Source: Lentzea sp.
Lineage (GTDB): Bacteria > Actinomycetota > Actinomycetes > Mycobacteriales > Pseudonocardiaceae
Direction of reading: 5' to 3'
Assembly (NCBI GenBank): GCA_030146905.1
Contig: JASLAV010001070.1
Coordinates: 1 to 24,096, forward strand
Length of the DNA: 24,096 nt
Below, piece after piece: positions 17,401 to 24,096 of this stretch. The notes beneath the pieces were generated by a model that saw only the letters and a program-made list of their open reading frames with translations, was not told where the DNA came from and searched no databases. Position numbers and translations under genes: made by a program. Positions within the stretch are counted from its first letter, which is position 1. Every line of letters starts with the position of its first letter.

Positions 17401-20400
17401 AGGTGCTCTGCGCGTTGTTCGCCGAGGTGCTCGGGGTGGACGAGGTCTACATCGACGACGACTTCTTCATGCTGGGCGGACACTCCGTCCTCGCTACGCG
17501 GCTGATCAGCCGGATCCGGTCCGTGCTCGGTGTCGAACTGGAGATTCGCGACATCTTCGAGGCTCCTGACGTCGCGTCGTTGAACGATCGGCTTTCCGAG
17601 CGCCCGGCGCTCCGCCTTCCTCTGCGCGCCGGCGAGCGACCTGCTCGGATCCCGTTGTCATACGGACAGCTCAGGCTGTGGTTCCTCAACCGGGTGGAGG
17701 GCGGGAGCGCGACCTACAACCTGCCCTTCGCGATCAGGCTGTCCGGGGCGCTCGACGTCACCGCGCTGCGCGCTGCCTTCGGTGACCTGGTCGAGCGGCA
17801 CGAGACGCTGCGCACCGTCTTCCCCGAGACGGGCGGCAGGCCGCACTCCGTGGTTCTCCCTTCCGCCGACGCCGCGCCGAGTCTCACCGAGACCCGGATC
17901 GCGCGCGACGACGTGACCGAGGCGCTCCGCGACGCGGCCGCGCGACCCTTCGACCTGACCTCGGACATTCCGTTGCGCGTCTGGTTGTTCGCCGTCGCGC
18001 CCGAGGAACACGTGCTGCTGATCGTGGTTCACCACGTGGCGTGTGACGGCTGGTCGCGGGGACCGCTCATGCGCGACCTCGGGCACGCCTACCGGCACAG
18101 GCTGGAGGCGAGGCCGCCGAACTGGGCTCCGCTGCCCGTCCAGTACACCGACTTCGCGTTGTGGCAGGAACAGCTGCTCGGCCAGGAGTCCGATCAGGAC
18201 AGTCAGATCGCGCGGCGGCTCGCGCACTGGGAGCAGGTGCTCGCGGAACTGCCCGAGCAGATCGGGCTGCCGGCGGACCGGCCGCGGCCGGCGATGCCGA
18301 GCAACCGGGGCGATTCCGTCCCGCTGGTGCTGCCCGCGTCACTGCACGCGGCGCTGGCCCGTCTCGGCCGTGACCACCACGTGTCGCTGTTCATGGTGCT
18401 GCAGGCGGGAATCGCAGCCGTGCTCGCCCGGTTCGGAGCCGGGACGGACATCCCGATCGGCACTCCGGTGGCCGGCCGCGACGACAACGCGCTCGACGAC
18501 CTCGTCGGCTTCTTCGTCAACACCGTGGTGCTCAGGACCGACGTCTCGGGCAACCCGTCGTTCAGCCAGTTGCTCGGCCGGGTGCGCGACCTCGACCTGG
18601 TGGCCTTCGACCACCAGGACGTGCCGTTCGAGAAGGTCGTCGAACGGGTCAACCCCGCGCGGTCGCTGTCGCGGCACCCGCTCTTCCAGGTGATGCTCAC
18701 CTTCCACAGCGACCAGCTGGAAGGACTGAGCCTGCCAGGACTCACGTGCGCCGCGGAACCGGTGCACCTGGAGTCTTCGCGGTTCGACCTGGCCTTCGCC
18801 GCACACGCCCGGCGGGACGAGAACGGGGCACCGGGACCTGTCGATGGCGTGCTCTCCTACGCCACCGACCTGTTCGACCGGGAGACGGCGCAGGACCTCG
18901 CCGACCGGCTGACGAGGCTGCTGGAAGCAGTGAGCGCCGAGCCGGAGCTGCCGTTGAGCGACATCGACGTTCTCACGCCAGAGGAACGTGCGCGGGAAGA
19001 AGCGGGCGGGCTGACCACGGCTCCGCTGCCGATGACGTCGCTGCTGCACAACCTCTTCGAACAGCAGGCCCTGGCCCGTCCGGACGCGATCGCGCTGCAC
19101 CACGCGGGCACGAAGCTCACCTACCGCGAGCTCGACCGCCGGTCCAACCAGCTCGCGCACCGCCTGCGGCGCCTCGGCGTCGGCCCCGAGGTCCTGGTCC
19201 CGCTCTACCTGCGACCGGACCCGGACCTGGTGATCGCCGTGCTGGGCGTCCTCAAGGCGGGCGGCGCCTACGTGCCACTGGATCCGGACATCTCCAGGAC
19301 CAGGGTGGACGTGGTGCTCGCCGACCTCGGCCACGGACTGACCCTCACCGTGCGGGAACTGAGCGATCACCTGCCCGCCGGCACGGAGGTGCTCGTCCTC
19401 GACGAGGAGCGAGCCGCACTGTCGGCCGAGCCCGACGGGCCCTTCTCCGCCGGCACCACGCCGGCGAACCCCGCCTACGTGATCTACACGTCCGGCTCGA
19501 CGGGCAGGCCGAAGGGCGTGGTGATCGAGCACGAGACAGCGGCTCGCTACGTCGCACGGGCCGTCGAAGTCCACCCGGCGCTCGCGGTCAGCACCCGGCA
19601 CCACACGTCGTTCTCCTTCGACCTCGCGGTCACCGGGCTGCACGGCGCCCTCGCGGCAGGAGGCCGGCTGGAGCTGGGACCACTGGACGCGCCCAGCGCC
19701 GACGGGCACGCGCCGGCATTCCTCAAGGCGACCCCGAGCCACCTGCCGCTGCTGACCGGTCCAGCAGGGGCAGGCTCACCCGCACACGAGCTCATGCTCG
19801 GAGGCGAGGCGTTGTCCGGCAACGCGCTGCAACGGTGGCGGCGCGATCACCCCGGTGTCCGCGTCGTCAACCACTACGGCCCGACCGAGACGACGGTCGG
19901 GTGCCTCGACCACCGGATCGAACCGGACGAGACGGTCCTCGACGGACCGGTGCCGATCGGACGGCCGTTCGCACACGTGCGGGCACTCGTGCTCGACCCG
20001 TGGCTGCGGCCTGTGCCACCGCGCGCTCCCGGTGAGCTGTACATCGGCGGCGCCTGCCTCGCTCGCGGGTACCTGGGCAGGCCGGGACTGACCGCGCACC
20101 GCTTCGTCGCCGATCCGTTCGGCCCCGCGGGATCGCGGTTGTACCGGACCGGGGATCTCGTGCGCCGCAGGGGAGACGGAGCGCTGGAGTTCCTCGGCCG
20201 CACCGATGACCAGGTCAAGCTGCGCGGGTTCCGCATCGAGCTGCACGAGATCGAGGCGGTCCTGCGCGAGCACGAGAACGTCCGCGAGGCCGTGGTCGTG
20301 ATGCGGGAGGACCAGCCCGGTGACAGGTGGGTGGCCGCGTACGTCGTCCCGGAGACCGAACCGGGTCCCGACCCGTTCGACCTCCGGCACCACGTCGGCG

Positions 20401-21566
20401 AGCGCTTGCCGAACTACATGGTGCCCTCGGCGATCATGCCGATCCCGGAGCTGCCGCTCACCGGCAACGGCAAGCTGGACCACCGCGCGTTGCCTGTCCG
20501 GCGCCACCACGCGCCGGATGAGTTCGTGGCGCCGGCCACCGAGCTCGAACTGCTCGTCGCCGCCGCGTGGCGGACCGTGTTGCAGGTCGAGGAAGTCGGC
20601 ACGACGACCAGCTTCTTCGACCTCGGCGGCCACTCCCTGCTCGCCGTGCGGATCGCGCACGAGCTGAGTGAGGCGCTGAACGTGAGGGTGCCGCTGAGCC
20701 TGCTGTTGCTCGACCAGACGGTCGCGGGACAGGCCAGGGCGTTGGAGGAGTTGAGGGCCGGGCGGCCTTCGGCCTCGGAACACGCGGCGGTGCTCGACCT
20801 CGGTGGCACCGGAGACCCGGTGGTCGCCCTCATCCACCCCATCGGCGGGACGGCGTTCACCTACCGGGCACTCGCCGAGGAGATCGGCTCCTCTCACCGG
20901 GTCGTGGCGATCCAGCGCGACCTTTCCGCCGAGTGTCCCGACGACCTGGACGAAGTCGGGGACCAGTACGCGGGGTTGCTCATCGACGCGCTGGGCACGT
21001 CGCCGATCGTCCTGGTCGGCTGGTGCATGGGTGGCGTGCTCGCTCACGCGGTGAGTCGCGCACTGCACCGGCGGGGACGAACGCCGGCCGGTCTCGTTCT
21101 CCTCGACTCCTTCGCGGGCGACCGGAACCGGGACGCCGACGACGAGCGGCAGGCCGTGCTCGCTCGCCTGGAGGCCGCGGACACGGAGTCGCTGACCAGC
21201 CTGCTCGGTGACGCTCGGACCGAGAGGATGCTCCGCTCGTTCGGCCTCACCGGCGCCGTAGTGGGGGAGCTGGATCTCGGCACTTTGCGTTCGTGCGTCC
21301 GCATGTGGCGGGCACTGCACCACGGTCTGACGGTCTATCGGGCCCACAGGACCGAGTGTGCCGTTCACCTCGTCGTGTCCACCGAACACCCGGCCGGCAT
21401 GGTGCCCCGGTCGGTCGAGGCCTGGCGCAGGGCGAGTGGCGCGTACGAATTCAGCGCGTCGCAGTTGCCGGGCAACGACCTCGACCTGCTCAAGTGGCCG
21501 CTCGTCGCGGATGTCGCCCGCACGGTGGCCGAGCTGGCCGGACGGTGGTCGATGGGCGATGAATGA
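11292..21566 (+). CDS. Three-module NRPS, C-A-T-C-A-T-C-A-T-TE
   Basis: The product has 3424 residues. Condensation motifs are HHIAADG (129-135), HHVSCDG (1184-1190) and HHVACDG (2247-2253), all intact. Carrier serines are Ser1001, Ser2065 and Ser3115, each in LGGHS. The three A domains keep the phosphate loop (SGSTGxPKG) and the A10 lysines Lys948, Lys2011 and Lys3061. No epimerisation, methylation, heterocyclisation or oxidase domain is present, so L residues are expected unless acted on in trans. A thioesterase-like domain ends the protein. Because it starts with a C domain, the first module must accept a donor from another carrier, most simply the free PCP of the operon. GTG at 11292 has AAAGGA (11277-11282) upstream. 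It lies 18 bases after the LanB-like gene, and its stop overlaps the free A-domain gene by eight bases. Module details are given in separate entries. Confidence 0.97.
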   Translation: MVPLSNAQQQLWFLHRLEGPSPTYNLPVRLRFDGPLDDVALCAAVGDVVTRHEVLRTVFPELDGLPHQRVVPQDEVGPLVVRETVAAAELDDRIAVVSRQPFDLTDDLPLRGWLFNTGDTGHVLLLVLHHIAADGSSLAPLVDDVCTAYEARRTATKPNWRPLPAQYADHVRRQRDRLGTADAPTDLAAAQLAFWEQELAGLPDEVALPTDRPRRDAPTYHGSAVRFPIETHVQRELASIARQARATLSMVLQAAVAVLLTKVGAGTDVPLGTAVAGRGDGSADALVGLFANTVVLRTSTEGNLPFLNLVERVRDTALSAYAHQDVPFSRVVEVVNPPRLPGRNPLFQIGFGVEETFTTTRELPGLLVSVDEVVTHTSKFDLHFGFTRTPGPDAVRIGGLLTYSTDLFDHHTAEMLAERLLLVLAAVTADPLVRVDSVNVLTETERHTTLVEWNDTARPARRAAASIPEAFRAQARRAPDAVAISGAGDVVTYRELDERSDRLARHLMGLGVGAESAVALCLDRSAELVVAMLAVLKAGGVCVPLHDAHPLDRLQRAVEDAGVGVLIADERGRARGLAEVEHVVMVDEEFAGPPERPGAEPDRDQLACVMFTSGSTGTPKGVAVTHRDVLSLVDDSLFADGRHDTVLMLAPHAFDVSIYELWAPLLNGGRVVLAPPGEFDVETLERLITGEAVTAVHLTAGLFRVVGEESPEIFAPVRVVMTGGDVVSPVALRQVRDACPDVVIRVMYGPTETTLFATSFEVGQEVPSGSTPIGRPLDGMRAYVLDHGLAPVPPGTTGELYLAGAGVARGYLGRPGLTAERFVADPFGPPGTRLYRTGDLARWSPGGDLEFLGRSDDQVKIRGFRVEPGEVEAVLAGHEDVVQAVVVARRQPGAGIALAAYVVPAGTGVDTDELRDDLRRHAGELLAAYMMPSSITFIDAVPLTPNGKLAVDALPAPSEPLRTRRAPSTPEEKVLCDLFAELLHKAEVGVDDSFFELGGHSLLAIRFVSRVSATLGVKLRVRDVFDTPTVAELARVVSTARPAPLGPLVRVDLAENVPLSYAQQRIWFLDRMHKAEPVYNLPLGLRLRGALDREALVAAIGDLVLRHEPLRTVFRDHDGEFRQHVLDGQAALPVVTFVSTTESELAELVRQAVNHRFDLSEDVSLRCSLFELGPREHVLLLLMHHVSCDGWSMVPLMRDLGTAYEARRDGRGPAFPQLPVRYADYTRWQRDVLGSPSEPDSEIGGQLGFWKGVLAGLPDEMPLPADRPRPATSSHRGGTVRFRIDEQVHLGLTALAKTAGATPYMVLRASFAAMLTRWGAGTDVVLGTPVAGRTDPALANLVGFFVNTLVMRTDTSGDPTFAELLDRVRDHDLAAYENQDVPFELLVEHLKPPRSTARHPLFQVLFVLQNNTAADLSLPGLDVSDEQVGLESAKFDLTASLTERFGAAGRPAGVDGVVEFSRDLFDSATVDRLVRSWLVLLRAVVADPAVRVESVQIMDPAEERRMLIDWNDTEHLPVTSAHPAGLVEAQVVRTPEVSAVQWSGGELTYDELNRLANRLAHRLVAAGVGPESVVAVALPRSVELVVSFLAVLKAGGVYLPLDPEYPASRLAYMIEDASPVLALTTTAHRGVVAGAGGVPVVLLDAVLEDTGEPDHDPATGAHPDNAACLLYTSGSTGRPKGVVMLARCITNLAIWCVDAIGTGAGARHVQFAAVSFDASVTEMLSALSSGKTLVIPDDAIRPDADRLARWLQDNELSEIFVPNLMLDALGETAHEQSLPLTSLRHVVQLGEALIPSGHVRKLFAPGLGRVLHNHYGPTETHVATSHSLAADATAWPMSPPIGKPIHNTRVYVLDQRLRPVGVNVVGELHIAGAGLARGYRNRPDLTCERFVANPFGTPGDRMYRSGDLVRWRSDGTLDFLGRADDQVKIRGSRVEPAEVEAVITQHPDVVQAAVIVREDSPGEKRLVAYVVPGGDLDPQALRSHVSAAVPNYMVPSAFVGMESLPLTPNGKLDRRALPAPEESGRSGGRGPRTAREEVLCALFAEVLGVDEVYIDDDFFMLGGHSVLATRLISRIRSVLGVELEIRDIFEAPDVASLNDRLSERPALRLPLRAGERPARIPLSYGQLRLWFLNRVEGGSATYNLPFAIRLSGALDVTALRAAFGDLVERHETLRTVFPETGGRPHSVVLPSADAAPSLTETRIARDDVTEALRDAAARPFDLTSDIPLRVWLFAVAPEEHVLLIVVHHVACDGWSRGPLMRDLGHAYRHRLEARPPNWAPLPVQYTDFALWQEQLLGQESDQDSQIARRLAHWEQVLAELPEQIGLPADRPRPAMPSNRGDSVPLVLPASLHAALARLGRDHHVSLFMVLQAGIAAVLARFGAGTDIPIGTPVAGRDDNALDDLVGFFVNTVVLRTDVSGNPSFSQLLGRVRDLDLVAFDHQDVPFEKVVERVNPARSLSRHPLFQVMLTFHSDQLEGLSLPGLTCAAEPVHLESSRFDLAFAAHARRDENGAPGPVDGVLSYATDLFDRETAQDLADRLTRLLEAVSAEPELPLSDIDVLTPEERAREEAGGLTTAPLPMTSLLHNLFEQQALARPDAIALHHAGTKLTYRELDRRSNQLAHRLRRLGVGPEVLVPLYLRPDPDLVIAVLGVLKAGGAYVPLDPDISRTRVDVVLADLGHGLTLTVRELSDHLPAGTEVLVLDEERAALSAEPDGPFSAGTTPANPAYVIYTSGSTGRPKGVVIEHETAARYVARAVEVHPALAVSTRHHTSFSFDLAVTGLHGALAAGGRLELGPLDAPSADGHAPAFLKATPSHLPLLTGPAGAGSPAHELMLGGEALSGNALQRWRRDHPGVRVVNHYGPTETTVGCLDHRIEPDETVLDGPVPIGRPFAHVRALVLDPWLRPVPPRAPGELYIGGACLARGYLGRPGLTAHRFVADPFGPAGSRLYRTGDLVRRRGDGALEFLGRTDDQVKLRGFRIELHEIEAVLREHENVREAVVVMREDQPGDRWVAAYVVPETEPGPDPFDLRHHVGERLPNYMVPSAIMPIPELPLTGNGKLDHRALPVRRHHAPDEFVAPATELELLVAAAWRTVLQVEEVGTTTSFFDLGGHSLLAVRIAHELSEALNVRVPLSLLLLDQTVAGQARALEELRAGRPSASEHAAVLDLGGTGDPVVALIHPIGGTAFTYRALAEEIGSSHRVVAIQRDLSAECPDDLDEVGDQYAGLLIDALGTSPIVLVGWCMGGVLAHAVSRALHRRGRTPAGLVLLDSFAGDRNRDADDERQAVLARLEAADTESLTSLLGDARTERMLRSFGLTGAVVGELDLGTLRSCVRMWRALHHGLTVYRAHRTECAVHLVVSTEHPAGMVPRSVEAWRRASGAYEFSASQLPGNDLDLLKWPLVADVARTVAELAGRWSMGDE
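14452..17590 (+). other. NRPS module 2 (C-A-T), specificity unassigned
   Basis: C2 covers about residues 1055-1505, A2 about 1515-2018 and T2 about 2030-2100. The hand-read code is D-A-T-F-V-L-H-V-A-K (Asp1717 in [22 protein letters not shown]). Its [11 protein letters not shown] and [10 protein letters not shown] contexts look like the clade of proline-type domains (code D-V-Q-L-I-A-H-V-V-K), sharing Asp, His, Val and Lys. Four positions differ strongly, notably Thr for Gln and Leu for Ala at position 301. I cannot name the substrate. Position 301 depends on the alignment of VQLGEAL with ITAGSAT. The A8 motif has RGSRVEP instead of RGFRIEP. Confidence 0.7.
17647..20745 (+). other. NRPS module 3 (C-A-T), aspartate-like specificity
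   Basis: C3 covers about residues 2119-2570, A3 about 2580-3068 and T3 about 3082-3150. The hand-read code is D-L-T-K-M-G-H-V-G-K (Asp2777 in [31 protein letters not shown]). It is nearly the classical Asp code D-L-T-K-V-G-H-I-G-K. Asn domains have Glu rather than His at position 322, so Asp is preferred. Beta-hydroxy-Asp or another Asp derivative is possible. The A2-type motif reads [12 protein letters not shown] and lacks the usual Pro. The substrate call is inference from the code. Confidence 0.78.
20800..21563 (+). other. Terminal thioesterase domain with Cys nucleophile and no visible catalytic His
   Basis: This alpha/beta-hydrolase domain covers about residues 3170-3424. The oxyanion-side motif [15 protein letters not shown] is normal. 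The nucleophile elbow is GWCMGG, with Cys3245 in place of the usual Ser. The acid is Asp3272 in LVLLDSF. Where type I thioesterases read PGxHxxML, this one reads [12 protein letters not shown], so Asp3396 sits at the expected His position. The only nearby His is His3366 in STEHPAG, one strand earlier. A Cys thioesterase is known in obafluorin synthetase, where it makes a beta-lactone. Loss of the His is harder to explain and suggests altered, assisted or lost chain release. Confidence 0.75.
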
Positions 21567-23091
21567 CCGGTATCTCGAGGAAGGGCCGCGCACCGCGTAT
21601 CCACGCGACTCCACGTTGCCCGCTCAGATGCTGGCGCAGGCCGCGCTGACGCCCGACGCGCCCGCCGTCCGCTACGACGGTCGTACGCTCACCTACAGCG
21701 AGCTGGTGGGGTACGCCGGTCGCGTCAGCGAGGCACTGCGGGCCGCGGGTGTCCGCAGGGGCAGCGTGGTGGCGGTGCTCGACCGGCCGTCGGTGCGGAT
21801 GATCGTGGTGTTCCTCGCGATCCTGCAGGCAGGCGGCGCCTACCTGCCGTTGGACGAGAGCAATCCGCACGAGCGGAACCTGTTCATGGTCCGGGACTCC
21901 GGTGCCGGCCTCGTCCTGGCCGACGACGTGCGGGCAGAGGGTCATCCCGAGGCGTTCCCGCTGTCCGCAGTGGACTCGATGCTCAGCGTGCCGCTGCACG
22001 GGGACGAACCTCGCGGTCTCGTGCCCGCCGCGACCGCCATGGACGCGGCGTACGTGATGTACACGTCCGGTTCGACGGGGACGCCGAAGGGCATCGCCAT
22101 CCCGCACCGCGCGATCACCCGTCTGGTCGTCGGGACGGACTACGTCGACCTGGGCCGCGACGACGTCGTCGCCCAGGCGTCGAACGCGTCGTTCGACGCG
22201 GCCACGTTCGAGATCTGGGGCGCCCTGCTCAACGGTGGCCTGCTGATCGGCCTGCCCAAGGAACAGCTGCTCATCTCTCGTGAGCTCAAGGGGTTCATCG
22301 ACGAGCACCGCGTCACGACGTTGTTCCTCACCGCCGCGGTGTTCCACCTGCACGCCACCGAGTCACCGGCTTCGCTGGAAGGACTGCGCAACCTGCTCGT
22401 CGGCGGCGACGTGATGGACGCGAGCGTTTCCCGTGCACTGCTGGAGGCGGGAGCACCACATCGTCTGCTCAACGCGTACGGGCCTACCGAGGCAACGACG
22501 TTCAGCACCGCTCACGTCGTCGACCGGACATCTGCCGCTGCGGCCGCGCTCCCGATCGGGAGGCCGATCGCGAACACCCTCGTCCGGATACTCGACGGCC
22601 CCAGGCGAGTGGCACCGGGAGAGGTGGGAGAGCTGCACATCGGCGGTGACGGCCTCGCTCTCGGGTACGTCAACCGCCCGTCGCTGACCGCGGAACGGTT
22701 CGTCGCGGATCCCTGGTGCGACGGCGGGAGGTTGTACCGAACGGGTGATCTCGCCCGCTGGACCTCCGACGGGCACGTCGAGTTCGTCGGCAGGGCGGAC
22801 AGCCAGACGAAGCTCCGCGGATTTCGAATCGAACCCGGTGAGATCGAAACGGTGCTGCGCGGCCACGAGCTGGTCCGCGACGCCGCGGTGGTCGTCGAGG
22901 GAGAGGGCGAGGCGCGGAGGCTGGTCGCCTACGTCGCGGTCCGCCACCCGATCGGAACGGCCGAGCTCAGACGCCACCTCGTTCGCGTCCTGCCCGACCA
23001 CATGGTGCCTGCTACCTTGATCGAACTGCCCTCACTGCCGTTGAACGCCAACGGTAAGGTAGATCGTGCCCGGATCTCCGAAATCTTCTGA
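21559..23091 (+). CDS. Free-standing adenylation domain, branched-chain aliphatic code
   Basis: The 510-residue product is a complete A domain with no carrier: [13 protein letters not shown] (phosphate loop), [31 protein letters not shown] and the A10 lysine Lys500 in NANGKVD. The hand-read code is D-A-F-F-L-G-A-T-F-K (first residue Asp213). This falls with the D-A-F-x-x-G-x-T-F-K group that activates Val or Ile. It probably loads the free PCP at 7455-7724, since each NRPS carrier has its own A domain. ATG at 21559 overlaps the NRPS stop as ATGAATGA. Translational coupling is likely, as no clear ribosome site is seen. The protein ends right after the A10 motif (RISEIF). Confidence 0.93.
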   Translation: MNDRYLEEGPRTAYPRDSTLPAQMLAQAALTPDAPAVRYDGRTLTYSELVGYAGRVSEALRAAGVRRGSVVAVLDRPSVRMIVVFLAILQAGGAYLPLDESNPHERNLFMVRDSGAGLVLADDVRAEGHPEAFPLSAVDSMLSVPLHGDEPRGLVPAATAMDAAYVMYTSGSTGTPKGIAIPHRAITRLVVGTDYVDLGRDDVVAQASNASFDAATFEIWGALLNGGLLIGLPKEQLLISRELKGFIDEHRVTTLFLTAAVFHLHATESPASLEGLRNLLVGGDVMDASVSRALLEAGAPHRLLNAYGPTEATTFSTAHVVDRTSAAAAALPIGRPIANTLVRILDGPRRVAPGEVGELHIGGDGLALGYVNRPSLTAERFVADPWCDGGRLYRTGDLARWTSDGHVEFVGRADSQTKLRGFRIEPGEIETVLRGHELVRDAAVVVEGEGEARRLVAYVAVRHPIGTAELRRHLVRVLPDHMVPATLIELPSLPLNANGKVDRARISEIF

Positions 23092-23095
23092 GCCC

Positions 23096-24096
23096 GTGAC
23101 ACGTGAGCCTCTGGACAGGTCGGTGCTGGCCGTCTTCTCCGGCCTGATGCTGGCGATGCTGGCCGCGGCGCTGGACCAGACCGTCGTGGCCACCGCGCTC
23201 CCGTCGATCGTCACCGACATCGGGGGCCTCACGCAGCTCTCGTGGGTGGTGACCGCCTTCGTCCTGGCCATCTGCGTCAGCACCCCGATCATCGGCAAAC
23301 TCGCGGACATCTTCCCGCGCAAGACGTTGATGCAGATCGCCCTGCTCACCTTCCTGGCGGGATCGGTCCTGTGCGGCGTGGCCCAGACGATGCCCCAGTT
23401 GATCGCGTGCCGAGCACTGCAGGGCGTGGGGGCGGCGGGGATCATGGTCCTCTCGCAGACGATCATCGGCGACCTGGTCTCGCCCGCCGAACGCGGCCGG
23501 TACCAGGGTTTCATGCAGGCCGCGTTCGCCCTGGCCACCGTCTCCGGCCCGCTCATCGGCGGCGTGGTGGCCGAAACCATCGGCTGGCGCTGGATCTTCT
23601 ACCTCAACCTGCCCGTCGTCGCGGCCGCGATGATCGTGATCGCGCTCCAGCTCGAACCCGGCGAGCGCGGCAACCGCAATCCGGTCATCGACTGGTGGGG
23701 CATCGTCCTGCTGTCCGGCGCGGTGAGCCTGCTGGTCCTCATCGCGGGCTGGGGCGGAACCGCCTACCGGTGGACCTCCGCCCCGATCCTCCTCATGTCA
23801 CTGGTCGCCGCGGTACTGCTGGCCGCGTTCGTCCAGGTCCAGCGCAAGACCGCCGAACCGCTGTTGCCACTGCGGCTGTTCGCCAACCCGGTCATCAGGG
23901 TGATCGCCCTCCTCGCCTTCATCCAGGGGTTCGTCACCCTGGGCATCTCGACGTTCATGCCGCTCTACCTGCAACTGGTCCACGGTGCCTCCCCGCTCGC
24001 CGCGGGACTGCGGATGGCGCCGATGATGTTCGTCATGGCCGTGACCGCCTTCGTCTGCGGCAGGGCGATCGCCAGACTGGGCCGGTACCGCGTCTT
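23096..24096 (+). CDS. DHA2-family MFS drug exporter, partial (3' end beyond window)
   Basis: A reading frame starting GTG ACA CGT GAG gives 333 residues to the window edge. It is rich in hydrophobic helices and matches the 14-helix EmrB/QacA (DHA2) family. Helix 1 has LDQTVVATALPSI, and motif A is GKLADIFPRKTL. RALQGVGAAGIM and motif C (SGPLIGGVVAE) follow, then WRWIFYLNLPV. About ten membrane segments are visible. These proton-driven exporters are common in antibiotic clusters, and the likely role is export of the peptide product and self-protection. The start lies four bases after the free A-domain stop with no clear ribosome site, so it is probably co-translated. The substrate is inferred only from position. 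Confidence 0.93.
   Translation, partial: MTREPLDRSVLAVFSGLMLAMLAAALDQTVVATALPSIVTDIGGLTQLSWVVTAFVLAICVSTPIIGKLADIFPRKTLMQIALLTFLAGSVLCGVAQTMPQLIACRALQGVGAAGIMVLSQTIIGDLVSPAERGRYQGFMQAAFALATVSGPLIGGVVAETIGWRWIFYLNLPVVAAAMIVIALQLEPGERGNRNPVIDWWGIVLLSGAVSLLVLIAGWGGTAYRWTSAPILLMSLVAAVLLAAFVQVQRKTAEPLLPLRLFANPVIRVIALLAFIQGFVTLGISTFMPLYLQLVHGASPLAAGLRMAPMMFVMAVTAFVCGRAIARLGRYRV

Noticed and set aside
11292..21566. Search for epimerisation, methylation or heterocyclisation domains within the NRPS
   Set aside because: Spacing between each A, T and next C domain is too short and no such motifs are visible. All three C domains keep HHxxxDG.
18339..21614. Long minus-strand open frames opposite NRPS module 3 and the thioesterase
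   Set aside because: They are antisense shadows rich in Arg, Gly, His and Val, with no motifs. The plus strand carries the complete NRPS.
1..24096. CRISPR arrays, tRNA or rRNA genes, intact insertion sequences
   Set aside because: No regularly spaced direct repeats, cloverleaf-like segments, rRNA blocks or transposase genes were seen on reading through the window.

Overview
The window is high-GC DNA with strong G/C bias at third codon positions, tightly overlapping genes and frequent GTG starts. This points to an actinomycete. The style of the cluster suggests a Pseudonocardiales-type organism (Lentzea, Saccharothrix, Actinosynnema or Amycolatopsis relatives), but that placement is inference. 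Almost the whole window is one non-ribosomal peptide (NRP) biosynthetic gene cluster, built as two divergent operons around a control region at about 6863-7454.

Leftward operon (minus strand, 6862 down to 508), in transcription order: an MbtH-like protein; a PhyH/EctD-like Fe(II)/2-oxoglutarate dioxygenase; 4-hydroxymandelate synthase (HmaS); 4-hydroxymandelate oxidase (Hmo); a 4-hydroxyphenylglycine aminotransferase (HpgT); and a TobZ/NodU/CmcH-type carbamoyltransferase. HmaS, Hmo and HpgT together make L-4-hydroxyphenylglycine (Hpg) from 4-hydroxyphenylpyruvate. No prephenate dehydrogenase is seen. The last three genes overlap by a few bases. The operon ends with a neat stem-loop inside the last carbamoyltransferase codons. 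After it come a possible gene remnant and an unrelated small membrane protein that runs off the left edge.

Rightward operon (plus strand, 7455 to the right edge): a free-standing peptidyl carrier protein (PCP); a free-standing condensation (C) domain; a 772-residue LanB-type protein that ends where the tRNA-dependent glutamylation domain ends and has no elimination domain; a 3424-residue NRPS with architecture C-A-T-C-A-T-C-A-T-TE; a free-standing adenylation (A) domain; and the first third of a gene, or more, for a DHA2-family drug exporter. Hand-read A-domain codes suggest Hpg for module 1 (DVYHMGMLFK), an unassigned code related to proline-type domains for module 2 (DATFVLHVAK), Asp for module 3 (DLTKMGHVGK), and a branched-chain aliphatic residue for the free A domain (DAFFLGATFK).

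Working model (inference): the free A domain loads the free PCP with a Val/Ile-like residue, and the free C domain and LanB-like protein act on that carrier-bound unit or on the growing chain. The three-module NRPS adds Hpg, an unknown residue and Asp. The dioxygenase supplies a hydroxyl group that the carbamoyltransferase could decorate. The two most unusual points are the LanB-type protein, translationally coupled to NRPS parts, and a terminal thioesterase whose nucleophile is Cys and whose expected catalytic His position holds Asp. I do not recognise the cluster as that of a known compound.
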